Assembly (NCBI RefSeq): GCF_005484945.1
Contig: NZ_CP034035.1
Coordinates: 2,542,001-2,606,000, forward strand
Direction: 5' to 3'
DNA length: 64,000 nucleotides
DNA from: Brenneria rubrifaciens
Lineage (GTDB): Bacteria; Pseudomonadota; Gammaproteobacteria; Enterobacterales; Enterobacteriaceae
The notes under the pieces are model-generated. The model had not been told where the DNA came from and made no database searches. It saw only the letters and a list, made by a program, of their open reading frames with translations. Below are positions 8,557 to 17,120 of the stretch, in pieces. Position 1 is the first letter of the stretch, and the number at the start of each line of letters is the position of its first letter. Position numbers and translations under genes: made by a program.

Positions 8557-9444
8557 ATGAACCGGTTCAGCAGTCTATTTTCCAGCGGAAGTTCCTCATC
8601 AAGTTCTCATACATGGAACGCGCTGGAGGCAGATAACCATTCGTCTACTAAAATTCACCAGAGTTACTCGGCTCAAAGCCTGGGGCTGAGTCAATATCAG
8701 TATCGAACGGTTCAGGTCAAATCGAGCACAATGGATGCGTTAGCCGACGCAGCCTGGGCCAATAAGGTTGTGAAAAACGTGTTGCATGCCGGCGCGGGCA
8801 ACCAAATCCAGGACATCAGCGAGTCATATGGCGAAAGCTGGGCGCGGAACCATCTGGCTTCCGATGCCTATTCCGGGGGCGCGACCATCAACCAGTTAAA
8901 ACGCGCCCAGAAATTTCAGGGCGGCAACTGTCCGGTGAGCGCCAGCGTCGCGGCGGTGGCGCTGCAAGGACGCACCGACGCGCCGATATACCGCCTGCGC
9001 ACCAGTCTCCCGCAGGGCGGCAACCATGAATTCATACTGCTCGGCGATCGCCGCTCCTCACAGTGGGGTGACAGCAACACCGTCGTGGTGGACCCTTGGC
9101 CGCATAAACCCAGTGCAAGCACCTTTGATCAGGCATTTCTACAAGACGCCAGAACGGGACAACAAACCCCATTACAGGACGTGGTTGCGCATTACCGCAG
9201 CGAAGAGTACAAAGCGCGCGAGGTTAGCAGCAGTGACCGCAATAGATTGAGTAAGATTAAGCCAATGGATACCGATACCATTAACCATAAATTGGCTAAA
9301 CAGCACTTGCCGACTATTGGGAACGATCTGGTTTCACATATCTATGCGACCCAATCCCATAAACTCTTTGATGCCAGAGTCTCCACCGATCCCAGTACCC
9401 ACTACACCGATGGCTATGACACAAAATCTTTTGATACTTTGTGA
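8557..9444 (+). CDS. Candidate type III effector with a Cys-His-Asp (papain/transglutaminase-like) catalytic pattern
   Basis: This is a 295-residue protein with no signal peptide or membrane segment. The first 50 residues contain 16 serines, including a run of six, which is typical of type III secretion signals. A possible catalytic triad is C125 in GGNCPVSA, H157 in GGNHEFILLG and D179 in VVVDPWP. The order, local glycines and DPW around the Asp recall AvrPphE/HopX-type effectors (GNCGEHA...H...MDPW), but the rest is not recognisably the same family and it is shorter than HopX. It is co-transcribed with an upstream chaperone from an hrp box. The enzymatic activity and host target are unknown. 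Confidence 0.78.
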   Translation: MNRFSSLFSSGSSSSSSHTWNALEADNHSSTKIHQSYSAQSLGLSQYQYRTVQVKSSTMDALADAAWANKVVKNVLHAGAGNQIQDISESYGESWARNHLASDAYSGGATINQLKRAQKFQGGNCPVSASVAAVALQGRTDAPIYRLRTSLPQGGNHEFILLGDRRSSQWGDSNTVVVDPWPHKPSASTFDQAFLQDARTGQQTPLQDVVAHYRSEEYKAREVSSSDRNRLSKIKPMDTDTINHKLAKQHLPTIGNDLVSHIYATQSHKLFDARVSTDPSTHYTDGYDTKSFDTL

Positions 9445-9647
9445 GAATAACGTCACCGCCTGGCAAAAAACGGAACGGAACATTACCGCTGCGGGTGAAT
9501 CCATCTTCACATCCCGCACCCGCGATGGCGGATCGTCGGCTACCGCGTTGACCTGGTAGTCTTGTTTCTGGTACGAACTTTTCAGACCGTGGCCACCCTG
9601 CTTTCCCCGCATGATCATCGGATTTGGCTCGCAGGGCGCCAAGCGGG

Positions 9648-10277
9648 TTATGCCATAGCGGGAAGTTCTAGTTCAGGATCGATGAGGTTATAAATTTGAT
9701 TGCCGAATACCGGCTGCTGCAAAAGCCGATCGATCACCAGCGCCACGTCCTGTCGCGACACCAGACCCAGCGTGGCCGCCCCTTGTGTCAGTTTGGCATT
9801 ATGCGTGGCAACCACATCCAGCAGGCCGCCGGGCCGTACAATGCAGTGATCCAGCGTACTGGTCTGCAACCAGCATTCCGCCAGTGATTTTTCACGCACG
9901 GCCAAACCGAATGCCGCTTTCGCGCGCGCCGATAATTGCGGCCAACTGTCGCCGCAGCCCAGTGACGTCACCAGCAACATGCGCTTGATGCCCGCCAGCT
10001 CCGCACCGTCAATTACCGTCCGGTGTCCCTGATAATTGACGTCGCCGCCTCCCATCGTCGAGATCACAATCGCGGACTCCCCCGCCTGTCGGCAGGCTTG
10101 CGCCACGACGTCAGCATCACAGGCATCCCCCTGCACGACATTGATTCCCTGCCCGCGCCAGTGCTCGGCCTGTTGAGCATTGCGCAGCACCAACACGACC
10201 TGCTGTTCACACTCAATGGCGCGCTGTAATAAACAGGCTCCCACCCCTTGACCTGCTCCAAAAAGTAGCCACGCCAT
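9648..10277 (-). CDS. chuY: ChuY-like NAD(P)-binding anaerobilin reductase
   Basis: This 209-residue Rossmann-fold protein starts MAWLLFGAGQGVGACLL, whose GAGxGxG is the dinucleotide-binding loop. It belongs to the atypical SDR/NmrA-like group that includes ChuY. The ATG at 10277 follows AGGAGC; the longer upstream frame has no such support and would put 21 residues before the Rossmann strand. It is the last gene of a hutW-hutX-chuY unit. In E. coli O157, ChuW opens heme anaerobically to anaerobilin and ChuY reduces that product with NADPH. The same role is inferred here from gene order and length (E. coli ChuY is about 207 residues). Confidence 0.8.
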   Translation of the reverse strand: MAWLLFGAGQGVGACLLQRAIECEQQVVLVLRNAQQAEHWRGQGINVVQGDACDADVVAQACRQAGESAIVISTMGGGDVNYQGHRTVIDGAELAGIKRMLLVTSLGCGDSWPQLSARAKAAFGLAVREKSLAECWLQTSTLDHCIVRPGGLLDVVATHNAKLTQGAATLGLVSRQDVALVIDRLLQQPVFGNQIYNLIDPELELPAMA

Positions 10278-10308
10278 ATTCGCTCCTATTGTTATTCCAC
10301 TGCCAATG

Positions 10309-10785
10309 TTATTCACTCGCCAACGCATGGAAGGCATCAAGCTGCGAGGTTAACAGCTGGCGATGACTATCCCGGCCGAGAAAGATTTTAAACATCGCCG
10401 CGCCTTCGGTATTAAAAAACACCACAGAAGCGGTGTCCACCCCCATGAACTTACGCGTTATGAAGGCAATGTGCCGGCAGTTAACGGCGCGAATATGTCC
10501 GCTGAGTCCATTTTTACCGCGCAGGTTGAAATAGCCGTGGCGGTGCGTTCCCGTTGGCAACGCGCTTTTGAATTCCAGAATCGCATCGACCGTATGGCTG
10601 ATTAACGTGACTTCGCCCCACCCGGCAATGGCTTCCCACACGTGGTCAAACCGATCGCCCGCGACAAGCGTGCGCTGCGCCGCCGGCAGCGCCTTAACCA
10701 CGTCGAGCAGCGAGGTCTCATACTGGCTGGCAATCTCTTCCAGCGTGCCATCCGGGTTGGCGGCGAGTAAATCCTGCAATGTCAT
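10309..10785 (-). CDS. hutX: Cytosolic heme carrier HutX/ChuX
   Basis: This 158-residue soluble protein matches the HutX/HuvX/ChuX family of heme carriers. The core reads EEIASQYETSLLDVVKALP early, then GTHRHGYFNLRG, followed by a strand-rich C-terminus ending in a helix. The ATG at 10785 is preferred to the upstream in-frame ATG because AGGAAA precedes it and family members begin at this point. It lies 13 bp after the hutW stop and 31 bp before chuY. Known homologues bind heme and hand it to degrading enzymes, which fits its place between the two catabolic genes. Confidence 0.88.
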   Translation of the reverse strand: MTLQDLLAANPDGTLEEIASQYETSLLDVVKALPAAQRTLVAGDRFDHVWEAIAGWGEVTLISHTVDAILEFKSALPTGTHRHGYFNLRGKNGLSGHIRAVNCRHIAFITRKFMGVDTASVVFFNTEGAAMFKIFLGRDSHRQLLTSQLDAFHALASE

Positions 10786-10798
10786 GGGCAAGTTTCCT

Positions 10799-12112
10799 CT
10801 AGTGAGTGGATTTTTCAGCATTCAGTTGCGGAATAATTTGTTGTAGCGCCTGCATCAGATTATTCGCCCAGAAGCGGCCATCATCGGTCAAGCGCAGGCA
10901 GGTGGAGTCGTCGCGGACCAATCCCGCGCGGTGCCATTGGCTCAGCAACGGCTGAAGTTCATCGGCGCGGCGCGTTAGCTGCGGCAATACGATCCGTCCC
11001 ACTTCAATTCCCGCCTGAAGCTGGTGATGCCACGGGCCAATTGGGTTGGCGGGGGTCATCATCATGATGGGTTTCTGTCCCTGCTCCAACGTCTGGTAAT
11101 AACGGTCCAGATTGCGTTCCATCATATAAGCCTGACCGTTCAGGTTGCCCCCCGCGCCGCAGCCCATCGCCAGACAATCCGCACCTTGCTTAATCAACAG
11201 GTTGTACAAATTACGCTCCCGCGTCGTTCTGGCCCAATGACTGTTACTGAGTTGATGCCAGCCTGAGTCAGCCAGAAACGCCGCGCCGGTACGATAAAAA
11301 TCGCGCCGGGCGATGACATCCGGCAGTTCGACCCGCTGCTTTTCCGCCGCCTTTGCCAACGGCGTGGTGGGAAGCAGATTCAGGGCATAAAGATCTACGC
11401 CATCCAGCGGCAGACTGCTGACGATCGCCAGATCTTCCCGCCAGAGTTCCGGTGTCTGTCCCGGTAGACCGAACATCAGGTCGCACACTACCGCCGCGCG
11501 ATCGTGCCGGCAGAGCCGCTCCAGAAAGCGGATTGACTGCTGTTTATTCGAGGTGCGCGCCATGCGCTGGCGAATACGGCTATCAAACGTCTGGATGCCA
11601 ATGGAAAAACGGTTGGCTCCCGCGTCCAGACAGGCATCGATCCGCTCATCATCAAAATCCAGCGCCCTGCCCTCCACCGTAATCTCACAGTCAGGCGCCA
11701 GCGGCAACGATGTACGAATGGCGCTAATTATCTGCGCCAACTCTTTGGCCGCCAACGCGGTTGGCGTGCCGCCGCCAAAATAGACGGCATGAATCGGCGC
11801 CGACTGATGCAGCGGGCTGTCCGCTTCCATCGCCAGCTCCTGCAACAGGTAGCGGGTATAGATTTCGGTGCTGTCGGCACGCAATTTATTTTGATAGAAA
11901 CCGCAGAACGTACAGTGTGTCGCGCAGAAAGGAATATGCAAATACAGCAAGCGCTTACGAGCAGGTAAAATTTGCTGTTTCAATGCCTGCCAACTGGCAG
12001 GAATCTGTTCAGGTGAAAGCGGCACATGATTGCGCCAGGGCATAGCCATACGGCGCGAAACAAAGGGTTGTTCGCCTGGCTGAGCATAGTATGGCGTCAG
12101 ATCGATATTCAT
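10799..12112 (-). CDS. hutW: Radical SAM heme-degrading methyltransferase HutW/ChuW
   Basis: This 437-residue protein is related to HemN but belongs to the ChuW/HutW class. The radical SAM cluster motif is CATHCTFC (CxxxCxxC), followed by FGGGTPTAL and an ITVEGRALDF stretch. Family members cleave heme anaerobically, releasing iron and forming a linear tetrapyrrole. It is the first gene of a three-gene unit with hutX and chuY. No heme receptor, TonB, ABC importer or hutZ is next to it, unlike many hut/chu loci. Iron control via Fur is expected, but I see no convincing Fur box upstream. Confidence 0.9.
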   Translation of the reverse strand: MNIDLTPYYAQPGEQPFVSRRMAMPWRNHVPLSPEQIPASWQALKQQILPARKRLLYLHIPFCATHCTFCGFYQNKLRADSTEIYTRYLLQELAMEADSPLHQSAPIHAVYFGGGTPTALAAKELAQIISAIRTSLPLAPDCEITVEGRALDFDDERIDACLDAGANRFSIGIQTFDSRIRQRMARTSNKQQSIRFLERLCRHDRAAVVCDLMFGLPGQTPELWREDLAIVSSLPLDGVDLYALNLLPTTPLAKAAEKQRVELPDVIARRDFYRTGAAFLADSGWHQLSNSHWARTTRERNLYNLLIKQGADCLAMGCGAGGNLNGQAYMMERNLDRYYQTLEQGQKPIMMMTPANPIGPWHHQLQAGIEVGRIVLPQLTRRADELQPLLSQWHRAGLVRDDSTCLRLTDDGRFWANNLMQALQQIIPQLNAEKSTH

Positions 12113-12579
12113 TAACGGGCCCCATCAAAAACAATATAGCGAATTAAATGACAGCCACTTTTAATTATCAATAAGCTAATATGAATAATGGAAAACTGAA
12201 TTAATGGGTAGCAAAAAAACTTATTTTTGTTAACCTGCCCATCAGGATTAAGCGCTAAAAATCGCCAGGCAGAATAATTTATAGTATTTAATTTCAATAC
12301 ATTGAAAATAAAAATATCTTTGTTGTTATAAAATTGATACCAGAATATGGATTATTAAATATTGTTAATAGTCTGAATCTGCATATTTTTGAAATATAAA
12401 AAACACGAGTAAATAAAAGCCAGATTGTTGTGATACTCCCCCCTCCCGAAGTAACCCTGCAACACCTGTTGTTTCAGGTCATCACACATCTGGTCATCTC
12501 TCGTTCGACAAAAAACCATTGCTCGGCGACCTTGTGATAATACATCCGCCATTTATAGGGAGGAATACTCTGGTTGATG
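12113..12579. other. AT-rich intergenic region upstream of hutW, no gene recognised
   Basis: The 467 bp between the hutW start and the iol terminator contain only short, overlapping open frames (for example minus-strand frames at 12355-12552 and 12474-12656). Their sequences match nothing I recognise and they have no ribosome-binding sites. The part near 12113-12400 is strongly AT-rich and presumably holds the hutW promoter. A half-match to a Fur site (TGATAAT on the minus strand) is too weak to call. Confidence 0.5.
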
Positions 12580-12611
12580 ATGAAGAAACAGGATGGGTAT
12601 TCACCCATCCT
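12580..12611 (-). terminator. Rho-independent terminator of the inositol genes
   Basis: On the minus strand AGGATGGGT, a 4-nt loop and ACCCATCCT form a 9-bp stem followed by a T-rich tract (GTTTCTTC). It lies 11 bp after the stop codon of the iolG-like gene. Confidence 0.8.
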
Positions 12612-12621
12612 TTCGAACAAC

Positions 12622-13644
12622 TCATTTATAGAAAGCGATTTTTTCCGGTAATTCAATCCGTTCCGTATGGCCCGTCTCCTGTGATTTCACACAGGCATCG
12701 GCCGTGACAGCGGCGAGATAACCATCCCAAGCAGTCGGACCGGCTGGGGGTTGCTGGGCGTTAAGACGATCAAAGAAGTCCTGGAATTGAATGTCATACG
12801 CTTCGATAAAGCGTTCTTTCCAATCAACCAGAATGTCGGTGCTGTACTTGGCCGCACTGCGCACGGCGACGCTGGCGACGGTCGGCAATTCCGCCATTCC
12901 TTTTTCACAGGTGACGTCGCAATGAATATCGTAGCCATATTGTGAGTTGACAAAGACTTCAACCACGATGGTGATCCCTTTCGTGGTTTCCATCACCACG
13001 ACTTGCGGATCACGCAGCTTGCCATTGTCGCTGGTCACCAGACTGGATTGGCGCGGGAAGTAGACCTTGACGCTTTTATAATCGTCATCCAGCAGCCAGT
13101 GCATGACATCGATTTCATGGATAAGCGTTTCATAAATCGCCTGCGGCGTTTTATATTCCGGTACGGTGCTGGCGTTGTAGTGACGGCCATGCACCATGAG
13201 CGGCAGACCGATCGCCTGACTGTCGATAATATTCTTCAGTTGTACATAACCGGCGTCGTAGCGGCGCATAAAGCCGACTTGCAGCATCCGTTTGCCCGCC
13301 ATGCGTTCCGCTTCTATCACGCGCTGGCAATCCCGCGCTGTGACGGCCAGCGGTTTTTCACAGAACACATATTTATTGGCATTCAACGCCGCCACCGCGA
13401 TATCGGCATGAGATTCATTGGAGGCGGTAATCACCACCACCTCAACGTCTTTATCGTTAATAAGATCCCGGTAATCGTTATAATCTTTGGCGTTAATGTT
13501 GAATGCATCCAGCGCGACCTTCGCGCGTCCCGGCACAACATCGCTCACCGCCGCCACATCAACGCCGGAAATGGTGTAAGCCAGTCTTCTTAAATGATCG
13601 CTGCCGATTTTGCCAATACCGACAATACCTGCTTTTAAAGTCAT
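12622..13644 (-). CDS. iolG: Gfo/Idh/MocA oxidoreductase, inositol 2-dehydrogenase-like
   Basis: This 340-residue NAD(P)-dependent dehydrogenase has the N-terminal Rossmann motif GIVGIGKIG and the CEKPLA motif whose lysine is catalytic. IHEIDVMHWLL carries the Asp/His pair typical of IolG-type enzymes. The predicted reaction is myo-inositol to scyllo-inosose, or a close polyol. GAGGT precedes the ATG. It follows the iolE gene by 23 bp and is the last gene before a terminator. The adjacent dehydratase strongly favours an inositol substrate, but related Gfo/Idh enzymes act on other inositols and sugars. Confidence 0.87.
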   Translation of the reverse strand: MTLKAGIVGIGKIGSDHLRRLAYTISGVDVAAVSDVVPGRAKVALDAFNINAKDYNDYRDLINDKDVEVVVITASNESHADIAVAALNANKYVFCEKPLAVTARDCQRVIEAERMAGKRMLQVGFMRRYDAGYVQLKNIIDSQAIGLPLMVHGRHYNASTVPEYKTPQAIYETLIHEIDVMHWLLDDDYKSVKVYFPRQSSLVTSDNGKLRDPQVVVMETTKGITIVVEVFVNSQYGYDIHCDVTCEKGMAELPTVASVAVRSAAKYSTDILVDWKERFIEAYDIQFQDFFDRLNAQQPPAGPTAWDGYLAAVTADACVKSQETGHTERIELPEKIAFYK

Positions 13645-13667
13645 GATGATTTACCTCATTAATTGAA

Positions 13668-14570
13668 TTAAATATATGCTTGCAATAACGCGCTAATGTG
13701 CTGACGCCCTTTAATGGCATATTCCAGCGGGTTGTAAATTTTCGGATCCTGTTCCGCCTCTACAACTATCCAACCGCGATATTGCTGACTTATCAGGAAA
13801 CTCAACACGTCTTTAAAATCGATGTCCCCATCGCCAGGGACAGTAAACATGCCGTTCAGGAAAGAATTCAGAAAAGATTTATGGCTTTCAATGCAAAGTC
13901 GCAGATTTTCATTACGCACATCTTTGAAATGTACATGCGCGATACGATCAATATGTTTCTGTAGCAGGGGCATAACTACGCCATCGGATACATAGATATG
14001 GCCGGTATCAAATAACAGATGGACACTGCGCGGATCGGTTTCCTTCATCAGGCGATCCACCTCTTCCTGAGTCTGCACGCCCGTTCCCATATGGTGGTGA
14101 TACGCCAGCTTCATTCCATGACTCCGCGCCACATTACCCAGTTCATTCAGTCCCTGGCAGAGCTGCGCCCATTCATTGTCCGAAAAATCCGGTTTGTCGG
14201 TATAGACACATTTATCCGTGCCCTGGATACTGTAGGTTTGCTCAGAAACAACCGCTACCGCGGCACCGACCGCTTCCAGGTAGGCGCAATGTTTTTCAAA
14301 TTCTTGTTTGGCCGTCTCGACTCCGTCGCGAATGATATAAGAAGAGAACCATTGCGCGGCGATCCGCATTTCGCGCAAAGCCAGTTCTTTATTCAGCTCC
14401 GCCGGATCATTCGGATAACATCCCCCGACTTCCGTACCTGAAAAACCCGCAATTTTCGCATCACTCAAAATCTGCTTATACGTATTTTCCTTGCCAATCT
14501 CAGGGAGATCATCATTACGCCAGCCAATTGGCGCAATCGCCCATTGAATATCATTTCTTACGCTATACAT
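13668..14570 (-). CDS. iolE: Inosose dehydratase IolE (TIM-barrel xylose isomerase-like)
   Basis: This 300-residue protein starts with the IolE hallmark [16 protein letters not shown]. It has the metal-binding pattern of AP endonuclease-2/xylose-isomerase barrels: [23 protein letters not shown] and a C-terminal EAEQDP. IolE dehydrates scyllo-inosose in the second step of inositol catabolism. AGGAGT sits 8 bp before the ATG. Steps after this one (IolD, IolC, IolB, IolA, IolJ) are not encoded in the window. The pathway must be completed elsewhere, or the genes serve a shorter inositol conversion. Confidence 0.9.
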   Translation of the reverse strand: MYSVRNDIQWAIAPIGWRNDDLPEIGKENTYKQILSDAKIAGFSGTEVGGCYPNDPAELNKELALREMRIAAQWFSSYIIRDGVETAKQEFEKHCAYLEAVGAAVAVVSEQTYSIQGTDKCVYTDKPDFSDNEWAQLCQGLNELGNVARSHGMKLAYHHHMGTGVQTQEEVDRLMKETDPRSVHLLFDTGHIYVSDGVVMPLLQKHIDRIAHVHFKDVRNENLRLCIESHKSFLNSFLNGMFTVPGDGDIDFKDVLSFLISQQYRGWIVVEAEQDPKIYNPLEYAIKGRQHISALLQAYI

Positions 14571-14596
14571 GTTTAATCACTCCTGTTGATAATATT

Positions 14597-14990
14597 TCAT
14601 ATCCAATAAACCTTAAGATGCAAATTGAGCCCCTGAAAACGATCGTAAATTTGGGTTGTCGATGAGTCCGCTATTTCCGGCAGCGTGGTCGCAAAGAAAT
14701 TAACTATGCCATCCCGAAATTCCCGGTTATTTTTCGAAAGATAGCGATTATTTCGCGCGTGCTCATTCATCACTTTCCATAAGCGTTCTATCGCGTTCAG
14801 ATTCAGGCTGTAAATCGGCAGATAGTGAAGTTCTCTATTCACTCTATATGCCCGGTCGTTATTCAACCGGGCCCGGTTATAACCCGCTCCGCTCAGAATG
14901 ACCTAGACTTTCTGCCGGTAGACGGAATAACGCTTTCGAGTCTCATTGAAAAAACGAGCAGCGCTTTAGTCATGAATTGTTTTATCATCC
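14597..14990 (-). pseudogene. Remnant of an IS630-family transposase
   Basis: The C-terminal third of an IS630-type DDE transposase can be read on the minus strand, with LHYLPIYSLNLNAIERLWKV closely matching the family's consensus around the last catalytic Glu. Upstream, the same frame continues as VILSGAGYNRARL, resembling the family's DGAGYHRS motif but with the Asp replaced. It is broken by in-frame TAG (14903-14905) and TAA (14966-14968). The N-terminal half and both inverted repeats are gone. It lies between iolE and the sugar porter gene, so it may separate what was one operon. Confidence 0.8.
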
Positions 14991-15080
14991 AGTTTGATCC
15001 GTCGATGACGACAAAAAACGCCGATCGCAGGGTTGCAGACCGATATTCCCTTCAAACAATATTTTTCGGGGATTGATTCT

Positions 15081-16529
15081 TCAGGCTTTGTCTTCCATTC
15101 GGCGTTTCGTTATTTGTCCCTGTGCCGTTTGACGCCGGTAATATTTTTCCAGCACCACCTGTTCCATTTTCTCCAGAGATACGCCTTTGGTTTCAGGAAT
15201 ATAACGGCAGATGAACCAGTAGCAGACAACACAGCATCCTGCGAAAATCCACATTGGGAAGGCCCCATGGAAAGTGGAGTAGAGATAAGGATTTTCGTTA
15301 ATCATCGGGAACCCCTGTGATACCACGAAATTCGCTATCCACATGCAGCCAACGGAGATACTCATCCCCTGAGAACGCATATGATTAGGGAAAACTTCTG
15401 AAATCAATACCCAGGCGCCGACGCCCCACGACAACGCGTAGAAAATCATAAAGAAAAGCATGCCGAACAGCGCGAAATAACCGGTGGACTGGGTGTATAA
15501 GGCATTAGACGTGATCAATAATCCGATTATTGCGCCCAAGGTTCCCAGCTTCATTAACGTCAGACGCCCCATTTTATCCATGATCATAGCGCCGATAATG
15601 GAGCCAACCAATTGGATAACCCCGATCCAGATCGTCTGGAACAAAGCTTCCTGGGCGTTGCCCGTGACTTCCCGCAGCACCATCGGGGCATAATACATCA
15701 TGACGTTGACCCCGGTGACCTGTTGCAACACTGCGATCATGCAGCCCAGCATCAGGATATAACGTATTTTTTTATCTTTCAGATCGAATTTCTGACGGTG
15801 TTTCTTATCGTCATCTATCATGGAATCCTTGATTTCCTGCATCAGATTTTGCGCATGTTCGGCATTTGAGAGACGCGTCAAGATAGCCAACGCCTCTTTC
15901 TCTCTCCCGACCAGCATGCACCAGCGGGGAGACTCAGGAATTAAAAACACAAGGATACAAAACAAGAGGCAAGGCAGGATGCCGGCGGCAAACATATAGC
16001 GCCACCCCAGTTCAACCAGCCATGCCTCCGTTGCAATACTGGCGATCTTGTAGTTGACAAAAAAGATTAAAATTTGACCGAAAACGATGGCGAACTGCTG
16101 CATACTCAGCGCCCGTCCCCGCATATTCTTAGGTGAGATTTCCGACATATACATGGGAGATACCGTCGCCGCCAGCCCCACGGCAACCCCGCCAATAATA
16201 CGAAAGATCACGAAATGACTGAACGCCATTGCGAGAGAGGCGCCTATCGCCGATATCGTAAACAGCAGCGCGGACAGCATCAGTGACTTTTTGCGTCCGT
16301 ATCGTTTCGTCAGCGAACTGGCCCAAAAGGCGCCGATAACGCATCCCGCGATAACAGAAGAAACCGCCCATCCGATTTCTCCAGGCGTCAAGTGGAAATA
16401 AGCCGTTAGGGAACCTATGGCGCCGGATATTACCGCAGTGTCATAACCGAACAAGATACCGCCAAGCGCTGCGATACTACAGATACTCAGTATGTATCCC
16501 GTTTTATAATCGTGCCCTGAAGATGGCAT
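15081..16529 (-). CDS. Sugar porter family MFS transporter, probably myo-inositol:H+ symporter
   Basis: This is a 482-residue, 12-helix inner-membrane protein of the sugar porter family. Signature elements are GGILFGYDTAVISG in TM1, RYGRKKS between TM2 and TM3, PESPRW after TM6, QQVTGVN in TM7 and PETKGVSLE after TM12. These are shared by IolT, XylE, GalP and AraE. The neighbouring iolE and iolG genes make inositol the best guess for substrate. AGGGAG lies about 10 bp before the ATG. A CRP-like site lies about 165 bp upstream, in an AT-rich region. Confidence 0.87.
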   Translation of the reverse strand: MPSSGHDYKTGYILSICSIAALGGILFGYDTAVISGAIGSLTAYFHLTPGEIGWAVSSVIAGCVIGAFWASSLTKRYGRKKSLMLSALLFTISAIGASLAMAFSHFVIFRIIGGVAVGLAATVSPMYMSEISPKNMRGRALSMQQFAIVFGQILIFFVNYKIASIATEAWLVELGWRYMFAAGILPCLLFCILVFLIPESPRWCMLVGREKEALAILTRLSNAEHAQNLMQEIKDSMIDDDKKHRQKFDLKDKKIRYILMLGCMIAVLQQVTGVNVMMYYAPMVLREVTGNAQEALFQTIWIGVIQLVGSIIGAMIMDKMGRLTLMKLGTLGAIIGLLITSNALYTQSTGYFALFGMLFFMIFYALSWGVGAWVLISEVFPNHMRSQGMSISVGCMWIANFVVSQGFPMINENPYLYSTFHGAFPMWIFAGCCVVCYWFICRYIPETKGVSLEKMEQVVLEKYYRRQTAQGQITKRRMEDKA

Positions 16530-17120
16530 AATGCGATCACTCCCTGTCGTAGTCTTTATCTATTCCGTTGGCCCTGAGAGAAAACAAAAAAATTGAAACA
16601 ATGAATAAAAACATCTTCTAATTTTTGAGTTTTTTTAGCCCTACCCAATATAAAGACCATTCCATAACAAAATAAACATAACATATTTATTTTGTTAAAG
16701 GGATCACAAATTTTCATTATTTCCGAACATTATTATTATTTTCTATATTTTATTCAAATCAATATATTTCTACTAAAAATAATTTTAAATGATATGAAAT
16801 AGCTTTCCTGACGACAATAAATAAATCAGAATTATATTTCAGACACCAATAAAAAATATTTCAAAAACAACCCACTAAACATAAAAATATAACCCGTGCG
16901 TAGAAAAACAAATCTTCACATCGGAAGGCGTAAAACAATATCGCATAGACTGCGGACGCCATTCTGTAATAGTGATTAGGGCGTAATATTTTTCACCTGA
17001 AAAAACGCCCAAAATCAAATAATCATTCTGAAAATTATTTGTTACATCATCGTATAACGACTATTCACTCCGATTGATAACGCTATATGAAACGATCGGC
17101 GTTCGCTGAATGCATTCCGC
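16530..17120. other. AT-rich intergenic region between the sugar porter gene and hypF
   Basis: This 591-bp region is the most AT-rich stretch of the window and has no credible gene on either strand. It holds the promoter region of the inositol genes and the 3' end of the hydrogenase operon. No clear terminator follows hypF. Apart from the CRP-like site described separately, I see no structure I can name. AT-rich tracts of this kind are typical H-NS targets, which is inference. Confidence 0.5.
16693..16708. promoter_or_regulatory. Candidate CRP (cAMP receptor protein) site
   Basis: TGTTA-N6-TCACA matches the CRP core TGTGA-N6-TCACA at 9 of 10 positions and is flanked by A/T-rich bases on both sides as in good sites. 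It lies 164-179 bp upstream of the sugar porter ATG, a plausible position for catabolite control of inositol use. Confidence 0.5.

Noticed and set aside
9334..9642. Minus-strand 102-codon frame over the end of the effector gene
   Set aside because: Half of it is antisense to the effector; the rest lies in a 200-bp spacer with no recognisable motif or start signal.
12113..12300. Fur box before hutW
   Set aside because: Only one half-site (TGATAAT) fits; the other half has two of seven matches, so it is not distinguishable from chance in AT-rich DNA.
12355..12656. Two overlapping minus-strand open frames after the inositol genes
   Set aside because: They overlap each other and the 3' end of iolG and the terminator, lack ribosome-binding sites and match no family I recognise.
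14825..15076. Plus-strand 83-codon frame opposite the transposase remnant
   Set aside because: The minus strand reads as an IS630 transposase with recognisable motifs; the plus frame is its shadow.
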